This document shows positions 33,016-43,800 of a stretch of 64,000 bases of DNA, one piece after another (within the stretch, counting starts at the first letter, position 1; the number at the start of each line of letters is the position of its first letter). Where the stretch lies: contig JAMFTG010000158.1 of assembly GCA_023974075.1 (NCBI GenBank), forward strand, positions 62,001-126,000, given 5' to 3'. Both the position numbers and the translations under genes were made by a program. The DNA comes from Chaenocephalus aceratus (Eukaryota > Chordata > Actinopteri > Perciformes > Channichthyidae). The notes under the pieces were generated by a model, which ran no database searches, was not told where the DNA came from, and worked only from the letters and a program-made list of their open reading frames with translations.

Positions 33016-33811
33016 CAATGTGAAGTATATTGCAAAGCAGCTCACCCAGTGAGAAGACTTTTGGCATAATGTGCCGATTTGTACAGATCCTGGAGATAGA
33101 AGGACTTCAGACCAACCAGGGAGTTATCTGATCAGCTTGGTGTTCAATGTAACTCTTTACCATGGCTCAGACTTTGTTACTTGCAGTTACAGTTTCTCAT
33201 TTTAGATTGTGCAAATTTTGCATTTGTTTTTACATGTTCTTTGTTCATGCTCTTTATCATTTTTCTGAGTTGGAAAGTTAGATTGCATCATAGTTTACTT
33301 TATACATATTTGTATTCTTCAGTGGTGAAGTATATTGCAAAGCAGCTCAGCCATGTGAGAAGACTTTTGGCACTTTTTCGTTTTTCGTTTTCTGAGTTGG
33401 AAAGTTAGATTGCATTCAAAATGTACAGAAATACTTAATTTTGTTAAAGCTTTTTATAAAAAATGCTTCTGACCAGAGCTTTGTTTCCTTGTCATTAATG
33501 TTGAACACCACCAGAGGGGCTCTCACCTGAAAGGTCTCTGCTTCATGTGTCTTCAGCAGAAGATCTAGACTTTGATTGCTATATTTTCAGTTAATATTGA
33601 CCTTACTGAGCTTTAGCCTTATCCGCTGCCTATCATAAAAAATGTTAAGTACAGTGAACCTTTCTAAAATATACAGTAGTAAAGAGACAAACCCACCAGC
33701 ATTATAGTAGCCAAATTCTTGTTTGTGGGCTGTATATATAAAATTGACTTGAAAAAGTTGCTGATTTTAGAGTACTGGCACCTTTTTCATTCCAATTCAA
33801 GCACTGCATAT

Positions 33812-34570
33812 GATACTTAATTGAGGAGCACATTTTTGAAAAATTACTCGTGGAGGTCGTAAGCTAACAGCGAATACACCATTGTTGACGATTTACATGT
33901 CGCAAATTACTCTAAACTACTCAGATATAGTTATTCCGATATTCACGAAACGCTGTATACATATTGCTATTATGATTGCACACATATTTCAAATTGCCTT
34001 TCATTAGCTCCGCCCCCCAGAAAGTCGGCCATTTTGAAAAATGTGCGTTTTTCAGCCATTTTACGCACGTTCTTGCGAACTCCTCCTAGGGGAATGATCG
34101 GAAAAATTCCAATGCAGGACAGGTTTAGCCCCTATCCCATACGATACTTAATTGAGGAGCACATTTTTGAAAAATTACTCGTGATGGTCGTAAGCTAACA
34201 GCAAATACACCATTTTTGACGATTTACATGTCGCAAATTACTCCAAACCACTCGGATACAGTTATTCCGATATTCACGAAACGCTGTATACATATTGCTA
34301 TTATGATTGCACACATATTTCAAATTGCCTTCCATTAGCCCCGCCCCCAGAAAGTTGGCCATTTTGAAAAATGTGCGTTTTTCTGCCATTTTACGCACGT
34401 TCTTGCAAACTCCTCCTAGGGGAATGATCGGAAAAATTCCAATGCAGGACAGGTTCAGCCCCTATCCCATATGATACTTAATTGAGGAGCACATTTTTGA
34501 AAAATTACTCGTGGAGGTCGTAAGCTAACAGCGAATACACCATTGTTGACGATTTACATGTCACAAATTC
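33812..34570. repeat. ~330-bp tandem short modules, block 1 first set
   Basis: Units start with GATACTTAATTGAGGAGCAC at 33812, 34143 and 34473 (spacing 331 and 330 bp). The third leaves the repeat after about 100 bp at ACATGTCACAAATTCATCC and enters a long module. Units contain TCGGCCATTTTGAAAAATGT and CGTTCTTGCGAACTCCTCC. Confidence 0.85.
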
Positions 34571-36190
34571 ATCCAAACTACTACATTTCCATTTTTGGAA
34601 ACCTTTACAAAGTGGCACCGTAACTCAGAATTACCTGAAATTTTGCCCACTTATTCGGGTGGACCTACTCTACATATTATGTCCTGGAACCCGAAAGCTC
34701 CACCTCCTTCATTTTTTTTTAATTACCATAATGTTAAAAACAGTGAAATATTCACTTAAATTTCAAATTTTGGTTTTTCAACACCAAACTCAGTATACAG
34801 TATCGCCGGAGGGTCAGACACATTATCGTAGGGAATGAGCATGTTCAGTCGATAAATGTGGCCGTCAGTACTCTAAACGTGTTCGCAAAAATGCGGGGCT
34901 TAGATAGAAATGCTCATAATTCATCAACAATGTACCAAAAAAACACACATTTTGGTGGTAAGGTTCAGTCTGTATTGGGGAATAAGCACAAAAAGTAATA
35001 TCCATTTTGGACTATAGGGGGCGCCAAAAACATGACAAATGTATAACTCATGAAATGATGGACGAAATCTTTTTTTTTTTTTTTAGACATACTCTGGGGA
35101 TGAGTATGGACTTATATTGAAAGTGTCACAACGAATGACAATTGTGGGCGTGGCCTGTACTTTTTTTTTTATGACGATGTGCTTAAATGTGTTTCGGTAC
35201 GCAAAACTTGGGACACGCATCACAGCCCATGACCTTTTCAAGAATGTAAAAAAAAACCCGTAATATTTCAAAAATACTGCTCACTAGCGCCCCCTATTGT
35301 GTGGTAGTCACATATAACTCTCAGAACTTCACGAATTTTAGCACAGACATTACTCATGGAATTGCGGACATATTTGTAGATACATTCCATTAGCCTCGCC
35401 CCCCAGAAAGTCGGCCATTTTGAAAAATGTGTGTTTTTCAGCCATTTTACGCACGTTCTTGCGAACTCCTCCTAGGGGAATGATCGGAAAAATTCCAATG
35501 CAGGACAGGTTTAGCCCCTATCCCATATGATACTTAATTGAGGAGCACATTTTTGAAAAATTACTCGTGGAGGTCGTAAGCTAACAGCGAATACACCATT
35601 TTTGACGATTTACATGTCGCAAATTACTCTAAACTACTCGGATATAATTATTCCGATATTCACGAAACGCTGTATACATATTGCTATTATGATTGCACAC
35701 ATATTTCAGATTGCCTTCCATTAGCTCCGCCCCCCAGAAAGTCGGCAATTTTGAAAAATGTGCGTTTTTCAGCCATTTTACGCACGTTCTTGCGAACTCC
35801 TCATAGGGGAATGATCGAAAAAATTCCAATGCAGGACAGGTTCAGCCCCTATCCAATATGATACTTAATTGAGGAGCACATTTTTGAAAAATTACTCGTG
35901 GAGGTCGTAAGCTTACAGCGAATACACCATTTTTGACGATTTACATGTCGCAAATTACTCTAAACTACTCGGATATAGTTATTCCGATATTCACGAAACG
36001 CTGTATACATATTGCTATTATGATTTCACACATATTTCAAATTGGCTTTTATTAGCCCCGCCCCCCAGAAAGTCAGCCATTTTGAAAAATGCGCGTTTCT
36101 CATGCATTTTAAGCACATTTTAGCAAAGTCCTCCTAGGGAAATGTTCCAAAAAATTCCAATCCAGCACAAATTCTGCCCATATCCAATGT

Positions 36191-36800
36191 GATGCTAAAT
36201 TGTGAAGAAATTAGTTGCTAGCTGAATCGAGGACCTCGTAAGCTAACGGAGAATATACCTTTTTGGACCATTTATATGTCAGATAAGCTACTGAAACCTG
36301 CCTGTCTGCCTTGCACATCAACGCTCACAAACACACAGACACACCTACACGTTCTACAACACACACCTACACGTTCTACAACAAACACAAACAGCTCCTA
36401 AAGCATATAATAAATATAAATATTAGGCTACAGCCCTTGTATTTATTAAGTGAAGCACCATATGGTTTCATGAAAAATCTCCTAAAGCCTACAAATAAAC
36501 ACACCCCCCCTCCCCCACACAAACACTTTCTCTGTCTATAAGGCTTACAGTTACATTGTTCAATCATGCTTTAGCAACCATGTCTTTATTATGATCTCTT
36601 GTTTTCTCTGTGATTACCACAATTCTGGAGAAATGGATCTGCTGGGGAACGACCCTTACTTTGAAAAGTGCACGGCAAATCAGAAGGACAGAGCTGCCAC
36701 CTGAGGTGCTGGATAAAGCAAGCCTGAACAGCGCTCAGGAACATCATCCACCCAAACCTCCGCTGACTGCAGTACAGACGTATGAGTGTAGACGTGTAGA
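36191..36800. other. Segment present only in block 1; ORF fragment, no function assigned
   Basis: After the short modules come a CACACA-rich stretch (36310-36370), a run CACACCCCCCCTCCCCCACA near 36500, and a short open frame 36610-36849 (ILEKWICWGTTLTLK, PPEVLDKASLNSAQE). The frame has no recognisable family and is not flanked by splice signals I trust. This piece has no counterpart in block 2. Confidence 0.4.
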
Positions 36801-37411
36801 GCTCATCACTGCTGTCACTTCAGCCTTACATACTTTTACTTATAATTAAAACATTACATCTGTGTGCCATATAGTACTTGTCATTTTGCATATACTGTAT
36901 ATACTTATTACATTGCATTGTCTTTATTTGAAATACTGTCGACACTTAATCTACAACTTCTCTCATATTATTGAATCTACATTGTGGTTGTTATATATTT
37001 ATCTGTTATCTTGCACTTCTTTGCGTCTTAGGTTTACATTTTAATTGTTCCTGTGACGGACTGCGGAGCTGAGCAAAACACACACTCACAGTTAGACCAA
37101 ACACACTTAGCTATTCCATCTACCTCTGGAACTAGCTAAACTAGTTATAAATATGTTTATTCTTCACTGTCGGCATATCGCTACCTGGTTGATGCAGGAA
37201 AAATGGTACCAACACAGTTGGCGCACATGCCTAAGATTTCCTGGTCAGAAACAAAGGAACGCAAAGTCAGGTAAACAATTTAGAGGGATGACAAACGGCT
37301 CATTTCGGAGGACTGAGGGGGGGGACCAGCAACCCTCCCCGACAGGCGCACGGACGCGAGGGCCCGCTCATCACTGCGCGCACAAGTGCGACCGCAGTTT
37401 TAATTATTATT
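36801..37411. repeat. 610-bp direct repeat, copy 1
   Basis: It begins GCTCATCACTGCTGTCACTT and is matched by 40958-41567 with small indels in the AT-rich first half. The second half (from TGTGACGGACTGCGG at 37052 to CGACCGCA at 37396, 345 bp) is practically identical, including an open frame from 37153 (MFILHCRHIATWLMQEKWYQ...). The TG...CA borders of that half could suggest an LTR, but no retroviral-type genes lie between the copies. Confidence 0.8.
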
Positions 37412-40400
37412 ATATAATTACGGAATCCTTGTTTTCAGGCCTTTAGGATGCTGAAAAAGTTGTATAATTTTGCACGGACGCCAGGACCGGTGAAAAATTT
37501 GATATTCTGGAGTCAATGAGTTCAAATTGTCCAACCTGCTCGCTAGCGCCACCTATTTCAATTCCATTTTGGAAAAATTCACAAAGTCCCACCGTAACTC
37601 TGAATGACCTGACATTTTGCAAACATATCCGGGTGGACCTGCTCTACAAATAATCCAATTGGAATCTTTAGCTCCGCCTACTTTATTTTTTTTTAAATTA
37701 GCATAATTTTCAAAACACTTAAATATTCACTTAAATTTCAATTTTTAGTTTATCAACACCAAACTTCGTATACAGTATTGCCGGAGGGTCATACACATTA
37801 CCCTAGGAGATGAGCATGTTCAAACGATAATTATTTCCGCCATGAATTAAAACGTACTCGCAAAAAGGCGGGGCTTAGAAAGAAATGATCATAATTCATC
37901 AAAAATGTATCCAAACATCACAGATTTTGGTGGAAACGTTGAGTCTGTCTTGGGGAATAGGCACACCAAAGTATTTTCATTTTGGACTATAGGGGGCACC
38001 AAAAACACCGCCAATTTATAACTCAAGAGCGGATGGACTAATCTTTTTGTTTTTTGTTTACACATACTCTCGGGGCGACTACGAACTTAGATTCAAAGTG
38101 TCGCAACAAATTCAGAATGTGGGCGTGGCCTATACATTATTTTTAAATTGCGATAGCATAAAATGAGCTTCGGACGCAAAACTTGGGACACACGTCAGAG
38201 CCCAGGACCTTTTCGAAAATGTAAAAAAAAAACGTACATTTTCAAAAAGACTGCTCACTAGCGCCCCCTATTGTGTGGTAGTCACATATAGTTTCTCAAA
38301 ACTTCACGAATTTTGGCACAGACATTTCTCATGGAATTGCGGATATATTTGTACATACATTCCATTAGCCCCGCCCCACAAAAAGTCGGCCATTTTGAAA
38401 TATGTGCGTTTTTCAGCCATTTTACGCACGTTCTTGCGAACTCCTCCTAGGGGAATGATCGGAAAAATTCCAATGCAGGACAGGTTTAGCCCCTATCCCA
38501 TATGATACTTAATTGAGGAGCACATTTTTGAAAAATTACTCGTGGAGGTCGTAAGCTAACAGCGAATACACCATTTTTGACGATTTACATGTCGCAAATT
38601 ACTCTAAACTTCTCGGATATAGTTATTCCGATATTCACGAAACGCTGTATACATATTGCTTTTATGATTGCACACATATTTCAAATTGCCTTCCATTAGC
38701 TCCGCCCCCAGAAAGTCGGCCATTTTGAAACATGTGCGTTTTTCAGCCATTTTACGCACGTTCTTGCGAACTCCTCCTAGGGGAATGATCGGAAAAATTC
38801 CAATGCAGGACAGGTTTAGCCCCTATCCCATATGATACTTAATTGAGGAGCACATTTTTGAAAAATTACTCGTGGAGGTCGTAAGCTAACAGCGAATACA
38901 CCATTTTTGACGATTTACATGTCGCTAATTACTCCAAACTACTCGGATATAGTTATTCCGATATTCACGAAATGCTGTATACATATTGCTATTATGATTG
39001 CACATATATTTCAAATTGCCTTCCATTAGCTCCGCCCCCCAGAAAGTTGGCCATTTTGAAAAATGTGCGTTTTTCAGCCATTTTACGCACGTTCTTGCGA
39101 ACTCCTCCTAGGGGAATGATCGGAAAAATTCCAATGCAGGACAGGTTCAGCCCCTATCCAATATGATACTTAATTGAGGAGCACATTTTTGAAAAATCAC
39201 TCGTGGAGGTCGTAAGCTAACAGCGAATACACCATTTTTGACGATTTACATGTCACAAATTCATCCAAACTACTACATTTCCATTTTTGGAAACCTTTAC
39301 AAAGTGGCACCGTAACTCCGAATGACCTGACATTTTGCCCACTTATTCGGGTGGACCTACTCTACATATTATGTCCTGGAACCTGAAAGCTCCACCTCCT
39401 TCATTTTTTTTTAATTACCATAATGTTAAAAACAGTGAAATATTCACTTAAATTTCAAATTTTGGTTTTTCAACACCAAACTCAGTATACAGTATCGCCG
39501 GAGGGTCAGACACATTATCGTAGGGAATGAGCATGTTCAGTCGATAAATGTGGCCGTCATTACTCTAAACGTGTTTGCAAAAAGGCGGGGCTTAGATAGA
39601 AATTCTCATAATTCATCAACAATGTACCAAAAAAACACACATTTTGGTGGTAAGGTTCAGTGTGTATTGGGGAATAAGCACAAAAAGTAATATCCATTTT
39701 GGACTATAGGGGGCGCCAAAAACATGACAAATGTATAACTCTTGAAAAGATGGACGAAATATTTCCTTTTTTTTTAGACATACTCTGGGGATGAGTATGG
39801 ACTTATATTTAAAGTTTCACAACGAATGACACATGTGGGCGTGGCCTGCACTTTTTTTTTTATGACGATGTGCTAAAATGTGTTTCGGTACGCAAAACTT
39901 GGGACACGCGTCACAGCTCGCGACCTTTTCAAGAATGTAAAAAAAAAAACGTAATTTTTCAAAAAGACTGCTCTCTAGCGCCCCCTATTGTGTGATAGTC
40001 ACATATAAGTCTCAAAACTTCACGAATTTTAGCACAGACATTCCTCATGGAATTATGGACATATTTGTAGATACATTCCATTAGCCCAGCCCCCCAAAAA
40101 GTTGGCCATTTTGAAATATGTGCGTTTTTCAGCCATTTTACACACGTTCTTGCGAACTCCTCCTAGGGGAATGATCGGAAAAAATCCAATGCAGGACAGG
40201 TTCAGCCCCTATCCCATATCATACTTAATTGAGGAGCACATTTTTGAAAAATTACTCGTGGAGGTCGTAAGCTAACAAGCGAATACACCATTTTTGACGA
40301 TTTACATGTCTCAATTTACTCTAAACTACTCGGATATAGTTATTCCGATATTCACGAAACGATGTATACATATTGCTATTATGATTGCACCCATATTTCA

Positions 40401-40957
40401 AATTGCCTTCCATTAGCCCCGCCCCCCAGAAAGTCGGCCATTTTGAAAAATGTGCGTTTTTCAGCCATTTTACGCACGTTCTTGCGAACTCCTCCTAGGG
40501 GAATGATCGGAAAAATTCCAATGCAGGACAGGTTCAGCCCCTATCCAATATAATACTTAATTGAGGAGCACATTTTTGAAAAATTACTCGTGGAGGTCGT
40601 AAGCTAACAGCGAATACACCATTGTTGACGATTTACATGTCACAAATTCATCCAAACTACTACATTTCCATTTTTGGAAACCTTTACAAAGTGGCACCGT
40701 AACTCCCAATGACCTGAAATTGTGCCCACTTATTCGGGTGGACCTACTCTACATATTATGTCCTGGAACCCCAAAGCTCCAACTTCTTGATTTTTTTAAA
40801 ATTACCATAATGTTAAAAACAGTGAAATATTACCTTAAATTTCCATGTTTTCTTTTTCAACGCCAAACTTAGTATACAGCATCAGTGGAGAGTCAGACAC
40901 ATTACTGAAGAAAATGAGCATGTTCAGTCGATAAATATGCCCGTCATTAATCTAAAT
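37412..40957. repeat. Higher-order repeat block 2
   Basis: Long module a (37412-38503) is nearly identical to block 1. Short modules start at 38504, 38834 and 39165; long module b runs 39253-40218; a short module begins at 40219 with a partial one at 40552; a truncated long module runs 40636-40957. The order L-S-S-L-S mirrors block 1 but lacks the hAT, giving the empty target site at 38495-38510. Confidence 0.8.
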
Positions 40958-41567
40958 GCTCATCACTGCTGTCACTTCAGCCTTACATACTTTTACTTAT
41001 AATTACATCTGTTTGCCATGTAGTACTTGTCATTTTGCATAATACTGTATATACTTATTACATTGCTGTTAACATTGTCATTTTTTAAATACTGTCTACA
41101 CTTAATCTACAACTTCTCTCATATTATTGAATCTACATTGTGGTTGTTATATATTTATCTGTTATCTTGCACTTCTTTGCGTCTTAGGTTTACTTTTTAA
41201 TTGTTCCTGTGACGGACTGCGGAGCTGAGCAAAACACACACGAACAGTTAGACCAAACACACTTAGCTATTCCATCTACCTCTGGAACTAGCTAAACTAG
41301 TTATAAATATGTTTATTCTTCACTGTCGGCATATCGCTACCTGGTTGATGCAGGAAAAATGGTACCAACACAGTTGGCGCACATGCCTAAGATTTCCTGG
41401 TCAGAAACAAAGGAACGCAAAGTCAGGTAAACAATTTAGAGGGATGACAAACGGCTCATTTCGGAGGACTGAGGGGGGGGACCAGCAACCCTCCCCGACA
41501 GGCGCACGGACGCGAGGGCCCGCTCATCACTGCGCGCACAAGTGCGACCGCAGTTTTAATTATTATT
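40958..41567. repeat. 610-bp direct repeat, copy 2
   Basis: Counterpart of 36801-37411 at an offset of about 4157 bp. The 345-bp half with TGTGACGGACTGCGG runs 41208-41552. The frame at 41309 encodes the same first ~85 residues as at 37153 and diverges only in the terminal ATT repeat. Confidence 0.8.
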
Positions 41568-42085
41568 GTTATTATTATTATTATATTTAAGTTCCTAGGA
41601 TACATTTTGATATATTGCAACATAAATATTAATTTGATTTAACTACATATCAAAGAATACAACTGAACAGAATCAACATTAAAGCTGTAGTTTGTCGAAA
41701 AAACCCAAAACTACAGGGGAATAAAATGAATCTGCTTGTAATATAACCTAAAGACTGACCTGAATGTGAGTCAACAATCACGTGACCCATTTTCAAACCG
41801 TCTGTTCAGGGAGGAGGAAGTGTTTCACCAGCTGCTCTTAAACAGGGACCATAACACAGTGTTGTGAAATATAGCTATGAATCTCCAGATGTGTAAAGAG
41901 ATGTCCTTTATGTATTGAGAAAATACTCCTACTTATGCTCAATACACTATTTGAAAAGCCTCTTGGATCAGCTGTAAAATGCATCGTCACAAAGTTAAAT
42001 AACAAGCCTCAACAGTTCTTCCTCCACTTCCTCTTGCAAACTGCCACTGGGAGGTGGAACCACACGGTAAGAGAAGAGTTTCCAT
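41568..42085. other. Upstream flank of the TRIM gene
   Basis: After an ATT microsatellite the sequence is single-copy in this window. No exon or TATA box could be fixed. It is the probable proximal promoter region of the TRIM gene. Confidence 0.35.
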
Positions 42086-42094
42086 TTCCCGGAA
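42086..42094. promoter_or_regulatory. GAS-type STAT motif TTCCCGGAA
   Basis: TTCCCGGAA fits the STAT consensus TTCNNNGAA and is palindromic. It is followed by ATGAAAGCTGAAG. It lies about 130 bp before the end of the putative first TRIM exon, a sensible place for cytokine-responsive control. Chance occurrence cannot be excluded. Confidence 0.3.
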
Positions 42095-42099
42095 ATGAA

Positions 42100-42222
42100 A
42101 GCTGAAGTTTGTCTGAGCGACAGCAGAGCAGCTGCCGAGACAAGTCTCTGTTTCTCTGAAAAAACACTCAACTGAATCCAGCAGCTTCTTCTCAACAACA
42201 CAGCAGGACTCTGCAAACACTG
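42100..42222 (+). other. Putative non-coding first exon of the TRIM gene
   Basis: The stretch ends in GCAAACACTG followed by the donor GTGAGT at 42223. The coding exon opens after CTTTGGTCCCCAG at 43795, so the two pair as a 5' UTR exon plus a single coding exon, a common layout of fish TRIM genes. The 5' end is not determined. Confidence 0.4.
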
Positions 42223-42989
42223 GTGAGTTCACTACAGACACATCACTTACTAAACATTTAGTCAAAGTTGGATTCATATAAAGAATATTATACAATATAA
42301 ATGTATAAAAGTTAAGATAAAAACCTCAATATTTACATTAGCAACAGCCACAAATGCATAATATAAACTCTGGTTAAGTTAGGTTAGAGAACATACAGTC
42401 TAAGCTAGCATTAGCTTGTACTTATTTTCATATTTCCTGTATTTGAAAAACATCTTTATAATTGACTATTAAACAAAGTAGAATCTAAATATTAGATTTG
42501 TTCTGGACCGTCCAAAGCAAGGGATCTGGTGTTATGTTAAAAGTGTTGCTTATGAAAAGGCATGACAATTACATATCTCATCTTATCTAATGTGTACACA
42601 CTGAGGTAAGTAGCCTTGAGCTTTGAACCTGTTTCTGTAGTAACTGCTGTCTTCCGTTTGAAGCTGATAACGTTTACTGTTTTTTACTAGTATTAACTTC
42701 AGTGATGCTCAGCAGGAGGTTTCACTCCTCTGTTCAACAATGGCAAAATCCCCCAACAGTATTAGAGCTTACACATTGTGTTTCTTAGAGAGTAATCATA
42801 ATGCTGCTATGATTTCCCAGATTTCATTTGAACTTGAATTTAAATTCTTACAGACAAAAAACCTAAATGTTTTTGGTTGTTTTGGTCTATGTATGTCATT
42901 TCTAACATAAAAACGTTGGGGTAGTTTACATTTCCGGGTTCATAGTAGAACTATATGAACTGGCAAATAGAGAATATGTAATAACTATA

Positions 42990-43756
42990 TATCGAATATC
43001 GCGATATTGCGGCAAATAAAAGTCTCAATACCGTTGTGAGACTGACAAAATCTACCAGATGGTCCCATTGAGATCATCGATCTCTTTTTCAAGGGAGACC
43101 TGTCCAACATGGCAGCAAGTAGGTTACAACATGAACATAAAACAACAGATAACACAAAAGGACATCGTATTTACAGGGCTACATGTACACACCTAGAGAC
43201 ATTGACAAGTACCAACAGTATATATATATATCTCACCCTGTCAATAAGCCTTCTTGGCAAAAACTGTATTGTTTTTGAAGTGGTGGAGAGACAATGCACG
43301 GTTTGACCCACTGCTGTCACCCATGGCCAAAGCATATCTCTCTGTCCCAGCAACATCAGTACCAAGCAAGAGAGTTGTTTCCACAGCAGGGGATTTTGTA
43401 AACGCCCAAACATCCCAGCTTCTACCTGGAAATGTGGACATGCTCATATTCCTAAAAGATAACCTTGACGATGCTGAGTGAGTGAGTTTGAGTTGAGTTA
43501 CTTGAAAAACTAAAGTGAAACTTGATTTATTCTATTGCAGGGTCTGATTATTATAATGTTGACACTTTAAAATACTACTATCCTACTAAAATGCTGTACA
43601 AATCAGATTTATTATTTAATAAAGAAAAAAAAAAGTTTGAAAAAAAATATTCACATTTTTTTCCTTTATTTTTCAATATCGCAATAAATATTGTACCGTG
43701 GACTTTTTATCGCGATATTATCGTACCGTGAGTTTTTGGTATCGTTACATCCCTAG
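42990..43756 (+). mobile_element. hAT remnant inside the TRIM 5' UTR intron
   Basis: The right side has TCGCGATATTATCGTACCGT and GGTATCGTTACATCCCTA, an end I know from fish hAT elements (inverse of TAGGGATGTAACGATACC). The left side has only ATCGCGATATTGCGG and no outer terminus. A transposase C-terminus is present inside. Confidence 0.65.
43254..43481 (+). pseudogene. hAT transposase dimerisation-domain fragment (ZBED-like)
   Basis: WWRDNARFDPLLSPMAKAYL followed by VPATSVPSKRVVSTAGDFVN and LLPGNVDMLIFLKDNL is the typical hAT C-terminal dimerisation domain (consensus TSVPSERVFSTAG...LIFLKKN). Nothing of the catalytic core remains. Confidence 0.75.
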
Positions 43757-43800
43757 TAATTACAGTTGTGTTTTTTTCAAACTTTGGTCCCCAGAGAGAC

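Larger units (their letters stand above)
30085..33806 (+). mobile_element. Full-length hAT transposon (KIAA1586-like)
   Basis: The inverted ends are CAGTGCTGGAATTGG and CAGTGCTTGAATTGG. They are flanked by the perfect 8-bp duplication CATATGAT at 30077-30084 and 33807-33814. The 3.7-kb element carries one long transposase in two frames. The left subterminal region has repeated GTACCGGCAC/AGTACCGGCA words, likely transposase binding sites. The same target sequence is uninterrupted in block 2 near 38495-38510. Confidence 0.9.
28981..36190. repeat. Higher-order repeat block 1 (long and short modules)
   Basis: Long module type a at 28981-30084, then (after the hAT insertion) ~330-bp short modules from 33812, long module type b at 34571-35528, then two short modules to 36190. 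Long modules share CCGTAACTC, TTCGGGTGGACCT, CAACACCAAACT, GTATACAGTATCGCCGGAGG, GACTATAGGGGGCGCC and TGGGCGTGGCC. No long ORF exists. Short words such as CGCCCCCTATTGTGTGGTAG recur. I recognise it as an abundant fish repeat type but cannot classify it. Confidence 0.75.

Noticed and set aside
28981..41567. A CRISPR-like or bacterial repeat-spacer array.
   Set aside because: Unit lengths (about 330 and 1000 bp), lack of short unique spacers and the vertebrate context exclude it.
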